Part shown: positions 48,374 through 56,958 of the stretch, piece by piece
How positions within the stretch are numbered: position 1 is the stretch's first letter
Layout: each line of letters begins with the position of its first letter
Source: Streptacidiphilus rugosus AM-16
GTDB lineage: Bacteria > Actinomycetota > Actinomycetes > Streptomycetales > Streptomycetaceae
Assembly: GCF_000744655.1 (NCBI RefSeq)
Contig: NZ_JQMJ01000004.1
Location: forward strand, 1,302,001 to 1,366,000
DNA: 64,000 nt
Direction: 5' to 3'
The notes under the pieces: generated by a model
The model's input: only the letters and a program-made list of their open reading frames with translations
What the model was told of the DNA's origin: nothing
Databases searched by the model: none
Position numbers and translations under genes: made by a program

Positions 48374-49111
48374 GTGCCCACGATGACGATCGCCACCAGC
48401 AACGAGCGCCCCGACCTCCAGGAGCAGGCCAGGACGGCCCTGCGCGGCGGGTGGCCGACCTTCGTCCTGCACGACCCGCTCTCGAACGCCCATCGGGAAC
48501 GGGTCGGGGCCTACTTCGCCCACTTCGACGTGCTGCTCCTGGAGGGCGACGTGGTGGTGGCCGACGGACGCGCCGTCGCCCTGCGCTGGGACGGCGCGAC
48601 CGACACGCTGCCGGCGGGCTACGACGGCGCCCTGGTCGGCGCGGTGACAGAGCATGAGGCCGGGGTCGTGCCCGACACCCTCGCCGTCATGGCCGTCACC
48701 GTCCGGCCCGGTCGCACCGGCGCGGGGCTGGCGGGCCGGGTGATCACGGCGCTGCGCGAACGCGCCGTCGCGGCCGGCCTGGAGCGGGTGATCGCCCCGG
48801 TGCGTCCGGCCCTGAAGGCGCGGTACCCGCTGACCGCCATGGCGGACTTCGCCCGCTGGACCCGCGAGGACGGGCTGCACCTGGACCCCTGGATCCGCAC
48901 CCACCAGCGGCTCGGCGCGAGCATCGTGGGCCCGGCCCCGCGCTCGATGGTCGTCCCCGGCACCGTGGCTCAGTGGGAGCGGTGGACCGGGATGGCCTTC
49001 CCGCAGACCGGCCGCTACATCGTCCCCGACGCCCTCGATCTCGTCGAGATCGACCGCGAGCGGGACCAGGGCCTCTACGCGGAGACCAACCTCTGGATGC
49101 GGCACCTGTAA
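48374..49111 (+). CDS. GNAT-fold acetyltransferase-like protein
   Basis: 245 residues. The central stretch DTLAVMAVTVRPGRTGAGLAGRVITALRERAVAAGL (split: DTLAVMAVTVRPGR, TGAGLAGRVITALRE) corresponds to beta-4 and the acetyl-CoA loop of GNAT enzymes, although the loop is a loose version of Q/RxxGxG/A. The ends (PLTAMADFARWTRED, HQRLGASIVGPAPRSMVVPG) resemble a conserved actinobacterial N-acetyltransferase group. Substrate unknown. GTG start follows a TATGAT box by 6 bases, so leaderless. Confidence 0.8.
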   Translation: MPTMTIATSNERPDLQEQARTALRGGWPTFVLHDPLSNAHRERVGAYFAHFDVLLLEGDVVVADGRAVALRWDGATDTLPAGYDGALVGAVTEHEAGVVPDTLAVMAVTVRPGRTGAGLAGRVITALRERAVAAGLERVIAPVRPALKARYPLTAMADFARWTREDGLHLDPWIRTHQRLGASIVGPAPRSMVVPGTVAQWERWTGMAFPQTGRYIVPDALDLVEIDRERDQGLYAETNLWMRHL

Positions 49112-49244
49112 GCGCCGTCCGCCGCACCGAAGCCGCGCCGAAGCCGCAAGGAACGACCCGAACGGGCACGTCAGCGCGGTTCGTGCACGGGGCGGGGTGC
49201 GACGACCGCGCGGGATTCCTGGCAGACTCTGTAGCAAGCACAGC

Positions 49245-49265
49245 GTGGTCGACAATGCCGACCAC
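49245..49265. promoter_or_regulatory. GylR-type operator upstream of gylR
   Basis: GTGGTCG (49245-49251) and CGACCAC (49259-49265) form a perfect inverted repeat around CAATG. The core TCGACAATGCCGA matches the palindrome in front of glpF, so autoregulation is likely. Confidence 0.65.
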
Positions 49266-49289
49266 AGGTCACAACGTGGAGGTAGACCG

Positions 49290-50072
49290 ATGGCCGGGTC
49301 GATCCAGTCGCTCGAGCGGGCGGCAGCGATCCTGCGGCTGCTCGCCGGCGGCGAGCGGCGGCTCGGGCTGTCCGACGTGGCCACCTCGCTCGGGCTGGCC
49401 AAGGGGACCGCGCACGGCATCCTGCGGACCCTGCAGCAGGAGGGCTTCGTCGAGCAGGACCCCGACAGCGGCAAGTACCAGCTCGGCGCGGAGCTGCTGC
49501 GCCTCGGGCAGAGCTACCTCGACGTGCACGAGCTGCGCGCCCGCGCGCTGGTGTGGGCGGACGACCTCGCGCGGGCCGGCGGGGAGAGCGTCTACCTGGG
49601 CGTCCTGCACAAGCGCGGGGTGCTGATCGTGCACCACGTCTTCCGGCCCGACGACACCCGGCAGGTGCTGGAGGTCGGCAGCATGCAGCCGCTGCACAGC
49701 ACCGCGCTGGGCAAGGTGCTGGTCGCCTACGACCCGGTCGCCCGCGCCGAACTGCAGGAGGGCGGGCGCGAGGCGTTCACCGCGCACACCCGCACCGACC
49801 TGGACGCCATCGACGCCGAGGCCGCGGTCATCCGCGAGCGCGGCTGGGCCTCGGCCGTCGAGGAGACCTGGACCGGCGTCGCGTCGATCGCCGCACTGAT
49901 CCAGGACCGGCGCAGGAACCCGGTCGGGGCGGTCGCACTGAACGGCCCGGTCGAGCGCGTCTGCGCCGAGGGCGCGGACGGCACGCCGGGCGCGGTACGC
50001 CCGGCCCTGGTGGCCGCGGTGCGCGAGGCGGCCCGCTCCATCTCCAGGGACCTGGGCGCGCCGCGCTTCTGA
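49290..50072 (+). CDS. gylR: IclR family regulator of the glycerol operon (GylR)
   Basis: 260 residues. N-terminal winged helix (about 1-65): SIQSLERAAAILRLLAGGERR, LGLSDVATSLGLAKGTAHGILRTLQ. The IclR effector domain follows: YLGVLHKRGVLIVHHVFRPDD, PLHSTALGKVLVAYDP and RERGWASAVEETWTGVASIA. Position directly in front of glpF-glpK-glpD identifies it as GylR, the glycerol-3-phosphate-responsive repressor known from Streptomyces. ATG at 49290 with GGAGGTAG upstream; the palindrome precedes it. Confidence 0.95.
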   Translation: MAGSIQSLERAAAILRLLAGGERRLGLSDVATSLGLAKGTAHGILRTLQQEGFVEQDPDSGKYQLGAELLRLGQSYLDVHELRARALVWADDLARAGGESVYLGVLHKRGVLIVHHVFRPDDTRQVLEVGSMQPLHSTALGKVLVAYDPVARAELQEGGREAFTAHTRTDLDAIDAEAAVIRERGWASAVEETWTGVASIAALIQDRRRNPVGAVALNGPVERVCAEGADGTPGAVRPALVAAVREAARSISRDLGAPRF

Positions 50073-50184
50073 AGCGTGCCCCGGCAGGTTTTCTGACGGA
50101 TCATCATCCGCTTTCCGCCCGTCATATCGGGCCATTCGGCGTGTTTGCCCGCAACTCTTATGGGCGATTTGCCTAGGTTGGTCA

Positions 50185-50193
50185 GACAATGTC
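50185..50193. promoter_or_regulatory. Possible additional GylR half-site
   Basis: GACAATGTC, a core shared with the operators at 49245 and 50262, lies 125 bases before glpF. Flanks are less symmetric. Confidence 0.3.
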
Positions 50194-50222
50194 CTGTTCG
50201 CGGGATCTGCTCCCTGCGGGCC

Positions 50223-50252
50223 TTGACGTGCCGGGAACTCCACACGTAGCTT
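50223..50252 (+). promoter_or_regulatory. Promoter of glpF-glpK-glpD
   Basis: TTGACG (50223-50228), 18-base spacer, TAGCTT (50247-50252). The operator at 50262 lies right at the expected start of transcription. Confidence 0.7.
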
Positions 50253-50261
50253 TCGCACAGC

Positions 50262-50278
50262 GGTCGACATTGTCGAAC
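50262..50278. promoter_or_regulatory. GylR-type operator at the glpF promoter
   Basis: GGTCGACATTGTCGAAC holds the perfect 13-bp palindrome TCGACATTGTCGA, ten bases downstream of the -10. Binding here would block glpF transcription. Confidence 0.7.
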
Positions 50279-50309
50279 GCCAGCCGCAAACCGCACTCCG
50301 GGAGCCGCC

Positions 50310-51023
50310 GTGTCCAACAGCCACATCTTTCTCGGCGAAGTCATCGGCACCGCCGTCCTCATCCTGATGGGCGGCGGCGTCTGTGCGGCCGTGACGCTCA
50401 AGCGGTCCAAGGCCCAGGGCGCCGGCTGGCTGGCCATCACCTTCGGGTGGGGCTTCGCCGTGCTGATCGGCGCGTACACCTCCAGCAGCCTGTCCGGCGC
50501 CCACCTCAACCCGGCCGTCACCGTCGCGATAGCCGTGAAGACGGGCGACTGGAGTCACGTCCCGCTCTACATCGCCGGGCAGCTCGTCGGCGCGGTCATC
50601 GGCGCGACCCTGGTCTGGGTGACCTACCTGGGCCAGTTCAACGAGAACGACGAGCCCACCCTCGGGATCTTCGCCACCGGCCCGGAGATCAGGAACCCGG
50701 TCCAGAACGTGCTCACCGAGATCGTCGGCACCACCGTGCTCTGCCTGCTGATCCTCACCCAGGGCCTCAACAAGGAGCTCGGCCTCTCCGGCCTCGGCAT
50801 CCTGATCACCTCCTTCACCGTGGTCGGGATCGGCCTCTCGCTCGGCGGCCCGACCGGCTACGCGATCAACCCCGCACGCGACCTCGGCCCGCGCCTGGTC
50901 CACGCGCTCCTGCCGATCCCGAAGAAGGGCGACTCGGACTGGAGCTACGCCTGGATCCCGGTGCTCGGCCCGGTTCTCGGCGGTCTGCTCGCCGGTGCGA
51001 TCTACAACGGGGCCTTCGCATAG
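50310..51023 (+). CDS. glpF: Glycerol uptake facilitator (MIP/aquaporin family)
   Basis: 237 residues, six membrane helices plus the two half-helices with NPA boxes: [14 protein letters not shown] (first) and [16 protein letters not shown] (second; the Asp after NPAR is the aquaglyceroporin mark). N-terminal [18 protein letters not shown]. It lets glycerol enter by facilitated diffusion so that GlpK can trap it. GTG start after GGAGCCGCC. First structural gene of the gyl operon; glpK begins 70 bases after the stop. Confidence 0.95.
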   Translation: MSNSHIFLGEVIGTAVLILMGGGVCAAVTLKRSKAQGAGWLAITFGWGFAVLIGAYTSSSLSGAHLNPAVTVAIAVKTGDWSHVPLYIAGQLVGAVIGATLVWVTYLGQFNENDEPTLGIFATGPEIRNPVQNVLTEIVGTTVLCLLILTQGLNKELGLSGLGILITSFTVVGIGLSLGGPTGYAINPARDLGPRLVHALLPIPKKGDSDWSYAWIPVLGPVLGGLLAGAIYNGAFA

Positions 51024-51093
51024 TCCAGGCTGATACGCCGGAGATGGTTCACCCGCACGCCCCCCTGTTCTCCCCTTCGTCAACGAGGACGTC

Positions 51094-52635
51094 ATGACCA
51101 CCACCAGCAACAGCCGGTCCGGCCAGTACATCGCCGCGATCGACCAGGGCACGACCTCCAGCCGCTGCATCGTCTTCGGCGCCGACGGCCGGATCGTCGC
51201 GGTCGACCAGCAGGAGCACCGCCAGATCTTCCCCCAGCCCGGCTGGGTCGAGCACGACGCCGAGGAGATCTGGACCCGGGTGCAGTCCGTCGTCGCGGGC
51301 GCGCTCGCCAAGGCCGGACTGACCAGGGACGACATCCGCGCCATCGGCATCACCAACCAGCGCGAGACCACCGTGCTGTGGGACCGGCACACCGGCAAGC
51401 CGGTCCACCACGCCCTGGTGTGGCAGGACACCCGCACCGAGGAGCTCTGCAAGGAGCTGGGCCGCAACGTCGGCCAGGACCGCTTCCGCCGCGAGACGGG
51501 CCTGCCGCTGGCCAGCTACTTCGCCGGACCGAAGATCCGCTGGCTGCTGGACAACGTCGAGGGCCTGCGCGAGCGCGCCGCGGCCGGGGACATCCTCTTC
51601 GGCACCATGGACACCTGGGTCATCTGGAACCTGACCGGCGGCGTCGACGGCGGGAGGCACGTCACCGACGTCACCAACGCCTCGCGCACCATGCTGATGA
51701 ACCTGCACACGCTGCAGTGGGACGAGTCGATCGCGCAGTCCATGGACGTGCCGCTGTCGGTGCTGCCGGAGATCCGCTCCTCCGCCGAGGTCTACGGCGA
51801 GGCCGTGGGCGAGCTGGCCGGCGTGCCGGTCGCCTCGGCACTGGGCGACCAGCAGGCCGCGCTCTTCGGCCAGACCTGCTTCGACGAGGGCGAGGCCAAG
51901 AGCACCTACGGCACCGGCACCTTCCTGCTGCTCAACACCGGCGAGAAGGTCGTCAACTCCTACCACGGCCTGCTGACCACGGTCGGCTACCGGATCGGCG
52001 ACCAGGCCCCGGTCTACGCCCTGGAGGGCTCGATCGCGGTCACCGGATCGCTGGTGCAGTGGCTGCGCGACCAGCTCGGCATCATCTCCACCGCCGCCGA
52101 GATCGAGACGCTGGCCTCCACCGTCGAGGACAACGGCGGCGCGTACATCGTGCCGGCCTTCTCCGGCCTCTTCGCGCCGTACTGGCGCTCCGACGCCCGC
52201 GGCGCGATCACCGGCCTCACCCGCTACGTCACCAAGGGCCACCTGGCCCGCGCCGTGCTGGAGGCCACCGCCTGGCAGACCCGCGAGGTCGTCGACGCGA
52301 TGGAGAAGGACTCAGGCGTCACGCTCTCGGCGCTCAAGGTCGACGGCGGCATGACCAGCAACAACCTGCTCATGCAGAACATCGCCGACGTGCTCGACGT
52401 CCCGGTCGAGCGCCCCTACGTCGCCGAGACCACCGCCCTGGGCGCCGCCTATGCGGCCGGCCTCGCGGTCGGCTTCTGGCCGGACCTCGCCACCCTGCGC
52501 GCCAACTGGCACCGCGCCGCCGAGTGGACCCCGCGCATGGAGGACTCCGTCCGCGAGCGCGAGTACAAGAACTGGCTCAAGGCCGTCGAGCGGACCATGG
52601 GCTGGATCGACGAGGACTCCGCGCCCGGCCACTGA
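51094..52635 (+). CDS. glpK: Glycerol kinase
   Basis: 513 residues, full FGGY kinase. [17 protein letters not shown] (about 10-26), [91 protein letters not shown] and the C-terminal [20 protein letters not shown], then [18 protein letters not shown]. It phosphorylates glycerol to glycerol 3-phosphate with ATP in the cytoplasm; the product is the probable inducer sensed by GylR. A GC hairpin separates it from glpD. Confidence 0.97.
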   Translation: MTTTSNSRSGQYIAAIDQGTTSSRCIVFGADGRIVAVDQQEHRQIFPQPGWVEHDAEEIWTRVQSVVAGALAKAGLTRDDIRAIGITNQRETTVLWDRHTGKPVHHALVWQDTRTEELCKELGRNVGQDRFRRETGLPLASYFAGPKIRWLLDNVEGLRERAAAGDILFGTMDTWVIWNLTGGVDGGRHVTDVTNASRTMLMNLHTLQWDESIAQSMDVPLSVLPEIRSSAEVYGEAVGELAGVPVASALGDQQAALFGQTCFDEGEAKSTYGTGTFLLLNTGEKVVNSYHGLLTTVGYRIGDQAPVYALEGSIAVTGSLVQWLRDQLGIISTAAEIETLASTVEDNGGAYIVPAFSGLFAPYWRSDARGAITGLTRYVTKGHLARAVLEATAWQTREVVDAMEKDSGVTLSALKVDGGMTSNNLLMQNIADVLDVPVERPYVAETTALGAAYAAGLAVGFWPDLATLRANWHRAAEWTPRMEDSVREREYKNWLKAVERTMGWIDEDSAPGH

Positions 52636-52644
52636 CCGGCGGGT

Positions 52645-52677
52645 GCGGCGGGCCCGTCCACGGGGAGGGCCCGCCGC
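52645..52677 (+). terminator. GC-rich hairpin between glpK and glpD
   Basis: Perfect 11-bp stem GCGGCGGGCCC / GGGCCCGCCGC with an 11-base loop, starting 9 bases after the glpK stop. No T run follows. It may reduce read-through or protect the glpFK message. Confidence 0.55.
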
Positions 52678-52772
52678 GCCCCCGCACCGCACCGTCCCAT
52701 CGCTCGGTTCCACCGCACGGCTCCGCACCAGCCGCACGTCGCTCCACCCACACACCATCTGAGGGATCATCG

Positions 52773-54359
52773 ATGCACACCATCCCGACCCTGGGGGCCA
52801 ACCGCACGGCCGACCGCGCCCAGGCGCGCGAGCTGCTGAGCAGCGCCACCTACGACCTCCTGATCATCGGCGGCGGCATCCTCGGCACCGCCGTCGCCTG
52901 GACCGCCGCACAGTCGGGCCTCAGGGTCGCGATGGTGGACGCGGGCGACTTCGCCGGGGCCACCTCCAGCGCCTCCTCCAAGCTGGTCCACGGCGGGCTG
53001 CGCTACCTGCAGACCGGCGCGGTCAAGCTGGTCGCGGAGAACCACAAGGAGCGCCGCGCGCTCTCCACGGACGTCGCGCCGCACCTGGTCAACCCGCTCA
53101 CCTTCTACGTGCCGGTCTACAAGGGCGGTCCGCACTCCGCCCCCAAGCTCGGCGCGGGCGTCTTCCTCTACTCGGCGCTGTCCGCCTTCCGCGACGGCAT
53201 GGGCCACGTCTCCACCGCCGCGCACGCCGCCCAGCAGGTGCCGGCGCTGCGCACCGAGGGGCTGCGGTCGGTCGCGGTCTACGGCGACCACCAGATGAAC
53301 GACTCGCGCGTCGCGGTGATGACGGTCCGTGCGGCGGTCGACTCGGGCGCGGTGGTGCTCAACCACGCCGAGGTGACCGGCCTGAGATTCACGGGCGGCC
53401 GGGTCAGCGGCGCGGAGCTGCGGGACCGCCTGGACGGCGGCGAGTTCGGCGTCGACGCGCGTCTGGTGCTGAACGCGACCGGCCCGTGGGTGGACCACCT
53501 GCGGACCATGGAGGACGCCGGCGCTGCCCCCAGCATCCGCCTCTCCAAGGGCGCGCACGTGGTGGTCAAGCGCAAGGCGGCCTGGAACGCGGCGCTCACC
53601 ATACCGATCGACAAGTACCGGGTCTCCTTCGCCATCCCGTGGGAGGACCACGTCCTGCTCGGCACGACGGACGAGGAGTACACCGGCGACCCGGCGGACG
53701 TGCGGGCCACGGAGGCGGACGTCGACCAGATCCTCGGCGAGGCCGCGCACGCGATCCGCGACGAGCACCTGGACCGCGACCTGATCACCTACTCCTTCGC
53801 CGGCCTGCGGGTGCTGCCCGGCGGTCCTGGGCAGACGGCCGCGGCCAAGCGCGAGACGGTGGTCACCGAGGGCCGCGGCGGCATGCTGTCGGTCGCGGGC
53901 GGCAAGTGGACGACCTACCGTCACATCGGCCGGGTGGTCCTGGACAAGCTCGCGCGCGTGCCGGGAACCGGCCTGGCCGACGACATGTCGGAGATCCCGC
54001 GCACCATCCCGCTTCCCGGCGTGGCCAGCCCGAACGCGGTGGCCCACCGCCTGCTCGTGGACCGCGAGCCGGGCGCCAGGATGGACCCGCTGGTCGCCCG
54101 CCACCTGGCCACCCACTACGGCACGCTCTCCTTCGACATCGCCCGGCTGATCGACCAGGACCCGGAGCTCGGGCGCCCGATCCACCCGGACGGCCCGGAC
54201 GTCTGGGCCCAGGTCGCCTACGCGGCGGACCGCGAGTGGGCCGCGACCGCGGACGACGTGCTGCGCCGCCGGACGACGATGACGGTGCGCGGCCTGGACA
54301 CCCCCGAGGTCCGCGCCGAGATCGACGCCTTCCTGGGCGGACGGCCGACGCGGGCCTGA
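52773..54359 (+). CDS. glpD: Glycerol-3-phosphate dehydrogenase (FAD-dependent)
   Basis: 528 residues. The FAD dinucleotide-binding site DLLIIGGGILGTAVAWTAAQSGL is at about 27-49 (GGGILG), followed by MVDAGDFAGATSSASSKLVHGGLRYL (split: MVDAGDFAGATSSASSK, LVHGGLRYLQ), the membrane-type GlpD signature. Later motifs: NATGPWVDHLR, LSKGAHVVV, GTTDEEYTGDP, SFAGLRVLP and GGKWTTYRHIG. It oxidises glycerol 3-phosphate to dihydroxyacetone phosphate, passing electrons to menaquinone. GAGGGATC lies before the ATG. Last gene of the gyl operon; a terminator follows directly. Confidence 0.97.
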   Translation: MHTIPTLGANRTADRAQARELLSSATYDLLIIGGGILGTAVAWTAAQSGLRVAMVDAGDFAGATSSASSKLVHGGLRYLQTGAVKLVAENHKERRALSTDVAPHLVNPLTFYVPVYKGGPHSAPKLGAGVFLYSALSAFRDGMGHVSTAAHAAQQVPALRTEGLRSVAVYGDHQMNDSRVAVMTVRAAVDSGAVVLNHAEVTGLRFTGGRVSGAELRDRLDGGEFGVDARLVLNATGPWVDHLRTMEDAGAAPSIRLSKGAHVVVKRKAAWNAALTIPIDKYRVSFAIPWEDHVLLGTTDEEYTGDPADVRATEADVDQILGEAAHAIRDEHLDRDLITYSFAGLRVLPGGPGQTAAAKRETVVTEGRGGMLSVAGGKWTTYRHIGRVVLDKLARVPGTGLADDMSEIPRTIPLPGVASPNAVAHRLLVDREPGARMDPLVARHLATHYGTLSFDIARLIDQDPELGRPIHPDGPDVWAQVAYAADREWAATADDVLRRRTTMTVRGLDTPEVRAEIDAFLGGRPTRA

Positions 54360-54361
54360 CC

Positions 54362-54389
54362 GCGGGGCGCGGGACCCGACCCCGCTTTT
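54362..54389 (+). terminator. Terminator of the gyl operon
   Basis: GCGGGG (54362-54367) and CCCCGC (54380-54385) with an internal CGGGACCCG, followed by TTTT. It starts 3 bases after the glpD stop. Confidence 0.65.
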
Positions 54390-54416
54390 GAACACGTTCA
54401 AGAACAGGCGTAGGCT
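54388..54416 (+). promoter_or_regulatory. Promoter with overlapping palindrome for the epimerase gene
   Basis: TTGAAC (54388-54393), 17-base spacer, TAGGCT (54411-54416). The -35 is the left half of the perfect palindrome TTGAACACGTTCAA (54388-54401), a shape often bound by TetR-type repressors; no regulator gene is adjacent. Confidence 0.6.
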
Positions 54417-54449
54417 CCCTCCGAACCACAACGGAGGGGGCCTGGTGCC

Positions 54450-55439
54450 ATGAAGATCGTTCTTGCCGGGGGAACCGGACAGGTCGGCGGAATCCTCGAC
54501 CGCGCGCTGACGGCGGCCGGCCACGAGGTCCCGGTGCTGACCAGGCGGCCGACCCGGCCGCACGAGCTGTTCTGGGACGGACGGACCCTCGGTCCGTGGG
54601 CGGACGCGGCCGTCGACGGCGCCGACGCGGTGGTCAACCTCGCCGGTCGCAGCGTCAGCTGCCGCTACACGGCCGCGAACCTGCGGGCGATGATGGACTC
54701 CCGCGTGGACTCGGCCCGTGTGGTGGGCCAGGCGATCGCGGCAGCCTCCCGGCCGCCCGGGGTCTGGCTGCAGATGAGCACGGCGACGATCTACGCCCAC
54801 CGCTTCGACGCCGCCAACGACGAGGCGAGCGGCCGGATCGGCGGCGCCGAGCCGGACGTGCCCGGCTACTGGGAGTACAGCGTCAGGATCGCCCGCCAGT
54901 GGGAGCGCGAGCAGCAGCTCGCCGCCACCCCGCACACCCGCCGGGTCGCGCTGCGCTCGGCGATGGTGATGAGCCCGGACCGCGGCGGCGTCTTCGACGT
55001 CCTGCTCGGGATGACCAGGCTCGGCCTGGGCGGGCCCGTCGCCGGCGGGCGGCAGTACGTCTCGTGGATCCACGACGTCGACTTCGTCCGGGCCGTCCAA
55101 CTGCTGATCGCCCGCGAGGACCTGGAGGGCCCGGTCAACCTGGCCGCGCCGGAGCCGCTCCCCCAGCGCGACTTCATGCGCGCGCTGCGGGAGGCCTGGG
55201 GCATGCCGGTCGGCCTGCCGGCGACCGCGTGGATGGCCGAGCTCGGCGCACTCGCCCTGCGCTCGGACACCGAACTGCTGCTGAAGAGCCGCTGGGTGAC
55301 CCCGGGCCGCCTGTTGGACGCCGGATTCGCCTTCGAGCACGAGAGCTGGCCCGAGGCGGCCGCCGACCTGGTCCACCGCGTGCGGGTGCAGCGGGGAAGG
55401 GCGCGGACGCCGCTGCGGACCCTGCGGACCTCTCCCTGA
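54450..55439 (+). CDS. TIGR01777/SDR39U1-type NAD-dependent epimerase-like protein
   Basis: 329 residues. N-terminal Rossmann motif KIVLAGGTGQVGGILDRAL (2-20), then FWDGRTLGPWADAAVDGADA, VVNLAGRSVSCRYTAANLRAM, STATIYAHRFD, VALRSAMVMSPDRGG and SWIHDVDFVRAVQLLI. These are diagnostic of the YfcH/SDR39U1 group of atypical SDR proteins, whose activity is not established. A promoter with a palindrome lies 34-62 bases upstream, and a GGAGGGGG ribosome site precedes the ATG. Substrate unknown. Confidence 0.9.
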   Translation: MKIVLAGGTGQVGGILDRALTAAGHEVPVLTRRPTRPHELFWDGRTLGPWADAAVDGADAVVNLAGRSVSCRYTAANLRAMMDSRVDSARVVGQAIAAASRPPGVWLQMSTATIYAHRFDAANDEASGRIGGAEPDVPGYWEYSVRIARQWEREQQLAATPHTRRVALRSAMVMSPDRGGVFDVLLGMTRLGLGGPVAGGRQYVSWIHDVDFVRAVQLLIAREDLEGPVNLAAPEPLPQRDFMRALREAWGMPVGLPATAWMAELGALALRSDTELLLKSRWVTPGRLLDAGFAFEHESWPEAAADLVHRVRVQRGRARTPLRTLRTSP

Positions 55440-55448
55440 CCGGCCGGA

Positions 55449-56207
55449 TCAGGCCCGGCGCAGCCTGAGCACGGCGTAGAGGACCAGCGCCAGGCACGCC
55501 CCGGCGACCGCGCCGAAGGCGACGGCGGGGATCACCGAGGTGAGCGGCATGCCCGGCCGGACCCAGGCCGCGTAGCGGTACGCGGCGCCGGCCACGGCCG
55601 CGGAGACGGTGAGCAGCAGCGCGAGGCGGCGGTTCCCCTGCGGGTGCGCCGGCTCGGACGACCGCACTGCCGCGCGCCGCAGCTCCCGCCAGGCGTACCA
55701 CCCGAGCACGGCCAGGCCCAGCGCCGAGCAGCCGTACTGCAGCAGGGCGTACGGGGGTTCGCCGAGGACCCGGCCGGTCTGCAGGGCCGGGAGGAGCCGG
55801 GTGCCGAAGCGGTCGGGGTGGGTGAAGCCGTCCCAGCCGACGTGCGTGGCCGCCCCGAGTGCGGCCGACAGAAGGAACCAGGGAGTCCGCGACCAGGGCA
55901 CCCCTGCTTCCGACGGCGCCGTCAACTCCTCGGCCGCCGACGCCCACCGGCCCGGCAGCAGCCCGACCAGCGGCGCCCGCAGCACCAGGTGCCACGCCCC
56001 GAACAGCACGGCCGCGATCCCCACGTCCAGCGTCGGCACCGCCCACCAGCTGTGCGCCAGATCTCCCCAGGCGAAGGCCCCGGCGAAGTAGGGCACATCC
56101 GGCGCCATGGACCCGAAGACGAGCGCCGAGGCCACCAACCGCCCCCGTGCGCGGCCCCCGCGCAGGAACGGCAGCACGGCGGCGGGATGGCTGAGGGTGA
56201 ACGGCAT
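55449..56207 (-). CDS. DUF4184 family membrane protein
   Basis: 252 residues. PFTLSHPAAVLPFLRG at the very start, VFGSMAPDVPYFAG (about 30-43) and AATHVGWDGFTHPDRFG are the DUF4184 signatures; conserved His and Asp could bind metal as in related membrane hydrolase-like DUF457 proteins. About six hydrophobic segments. Function unknown. Its 3' end is convergent with the epimerase, 9 bases apart. Confidence 0.88.
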   Translation of the reverse strand: MPFTLSHPAAVLPFLRGGRARGRLVASALVFGSMAPDVPYFAGAFAWGDLAHSWWAVPTLDVGIAAVLFGAWHLVLRAPLVGLLPGRWASAAEELTAPSEAGVPWSRTPWFLLSAALGAATHVGWDGFTHPDRFGTRLLPALQTGRVLGEPPYALLQYGCSALGLAVLGWYAWRELRRAAVRSSEPAHPQGNRRLALLLTVSAAVAGAAYRYAAWVRPGMPLTSVIPAVAFGAVAGACLALVLYAVLRLRRA

Positions 56208-56240
56208 GCGCGCACGCTACCGGGTGGGCTCCCGGCTGTC

Positions 56241-56435
56241 ATGATCGAACCGGTAGCCTCCGGACCGCTCGCGGACGGCACCGGCGCCCCGTCCTGGGGA
56301 GGCTTCGGGCCACGGCCTACGGGTACACCGTCGATCTCACGCGCGCCCGAGGACGAGCGGGCCGCCCTCGCGCAGCAGCTGCGCGCCTGGGCGGGCGCGA
56401 AGTACAAGGTGCACGAGGGCGGCCTGGACGGCTGA
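56241..56435 (+). pseudogene. Short ORF, possible remnant of a larger gene
   Basis: 64 residues from an ATG without a good ribosome site. The second half, EDERAALAQQLRAWAGAKYKV, looks like a genuine helical protein end. The alternative frame just before it (TAYGYTVDLTRA) would join it smoothly if one C near 56342-56350 were removed. I do not recognise a family, and nothing upstream completes the gene. It could equally be chance. Confidence 0.25.
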
Positions 56436-56442
56436 CGCCTGC

Positions 56443-56844
56443 TCAGCAGGAGAAGTCGATCAGCGCGAACGTCGTGTAGTGGTCATCGGTGTAGTAGTCG
56501 AGCTGGTCCGGTTGGTCCACGACGATGCGCCGCGCACCGCGCGTCGCACTGCCCGGGGTGACCACGGTGTACTCGTGGTAGTAGCCGTAGGGCTCGCCGG
56601 GCAGCACGCCCTCGTTGTTGCTGAAGACGCTGTCGTCCTGCCGGTAGGGGTACGGGCCACCCTGGGCGATGAGGCCGAGGGTGTCGTCGGCCTCCGGCGG
56701 CAGCGCGGACTGGCAGACGGAGCCGCTGACGTCCGCGTGCGCAGTGGCGGCGGGCATCAGCACGGAGCCGCTCGCGACCAGGACGCCGACGGCGAGAGCA
56801 AGGGAGGTCGTGCGCGGGTTCCACGCGCGTAGAGAGATGGTCAT
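56443..56844 (-). CDS. Secreted guanyl-specific ribonuclease, RNase Sa family
   Basis: 133 residues. A signal peptide (hydrophobic LALAVGVLVASGSVLM, cleavage after AHA at 37) leaves 96 residues, exactly the length of mature RNase Sa. In mature numbering (minus 37) the catalytic residues match: Glu91 (54), Arg102 (65), Arg106 (69) and His122 (85); Cys44 and Cys133 give the Cys7-Cys96 disulfide. The segments SALPPEADDTLGLIAQGGP and YGYYHEYTVVTPGSATRGAR are near-identical in kind to RNase Sa. It cuts RNA 3' of guanosine outside the cell. No barstar-like inhibitor gene is visible nearby. Start at 56844 is chosen from the signal peptide. Confidence 0.95.
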   Translation of the reverse strand: MTISLRAWNPRTTSLALAVGVLVASGSVLMPAATAHADVSGSVCQSALPPEADDTLGLIAQGGPYPYRQDDSVFSNNEGVLPGEPYGYYHEYTVVTPGSATRGARRIVVDQPDQLDYYTDDHYTTFALIDFSC

Positions 56845-56958
56845 GACAAGGAGTGTCCGGGGCGTCCGTCCTGGCCGGAAGGGTTGCTGACAGCTCTTCA
56901 TCGGCTGTTCGCCGCACGGGGCCTGACCGAGCGGAAAGTGACCGGGCGGTGGCCGCCG

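Noticed and set aside
51378-52772. Upstream extension of glpD through glpK in the same frame
   Set aside because: The frame is merely open across glpK; the glpD family start and ribosome site are at 52773.
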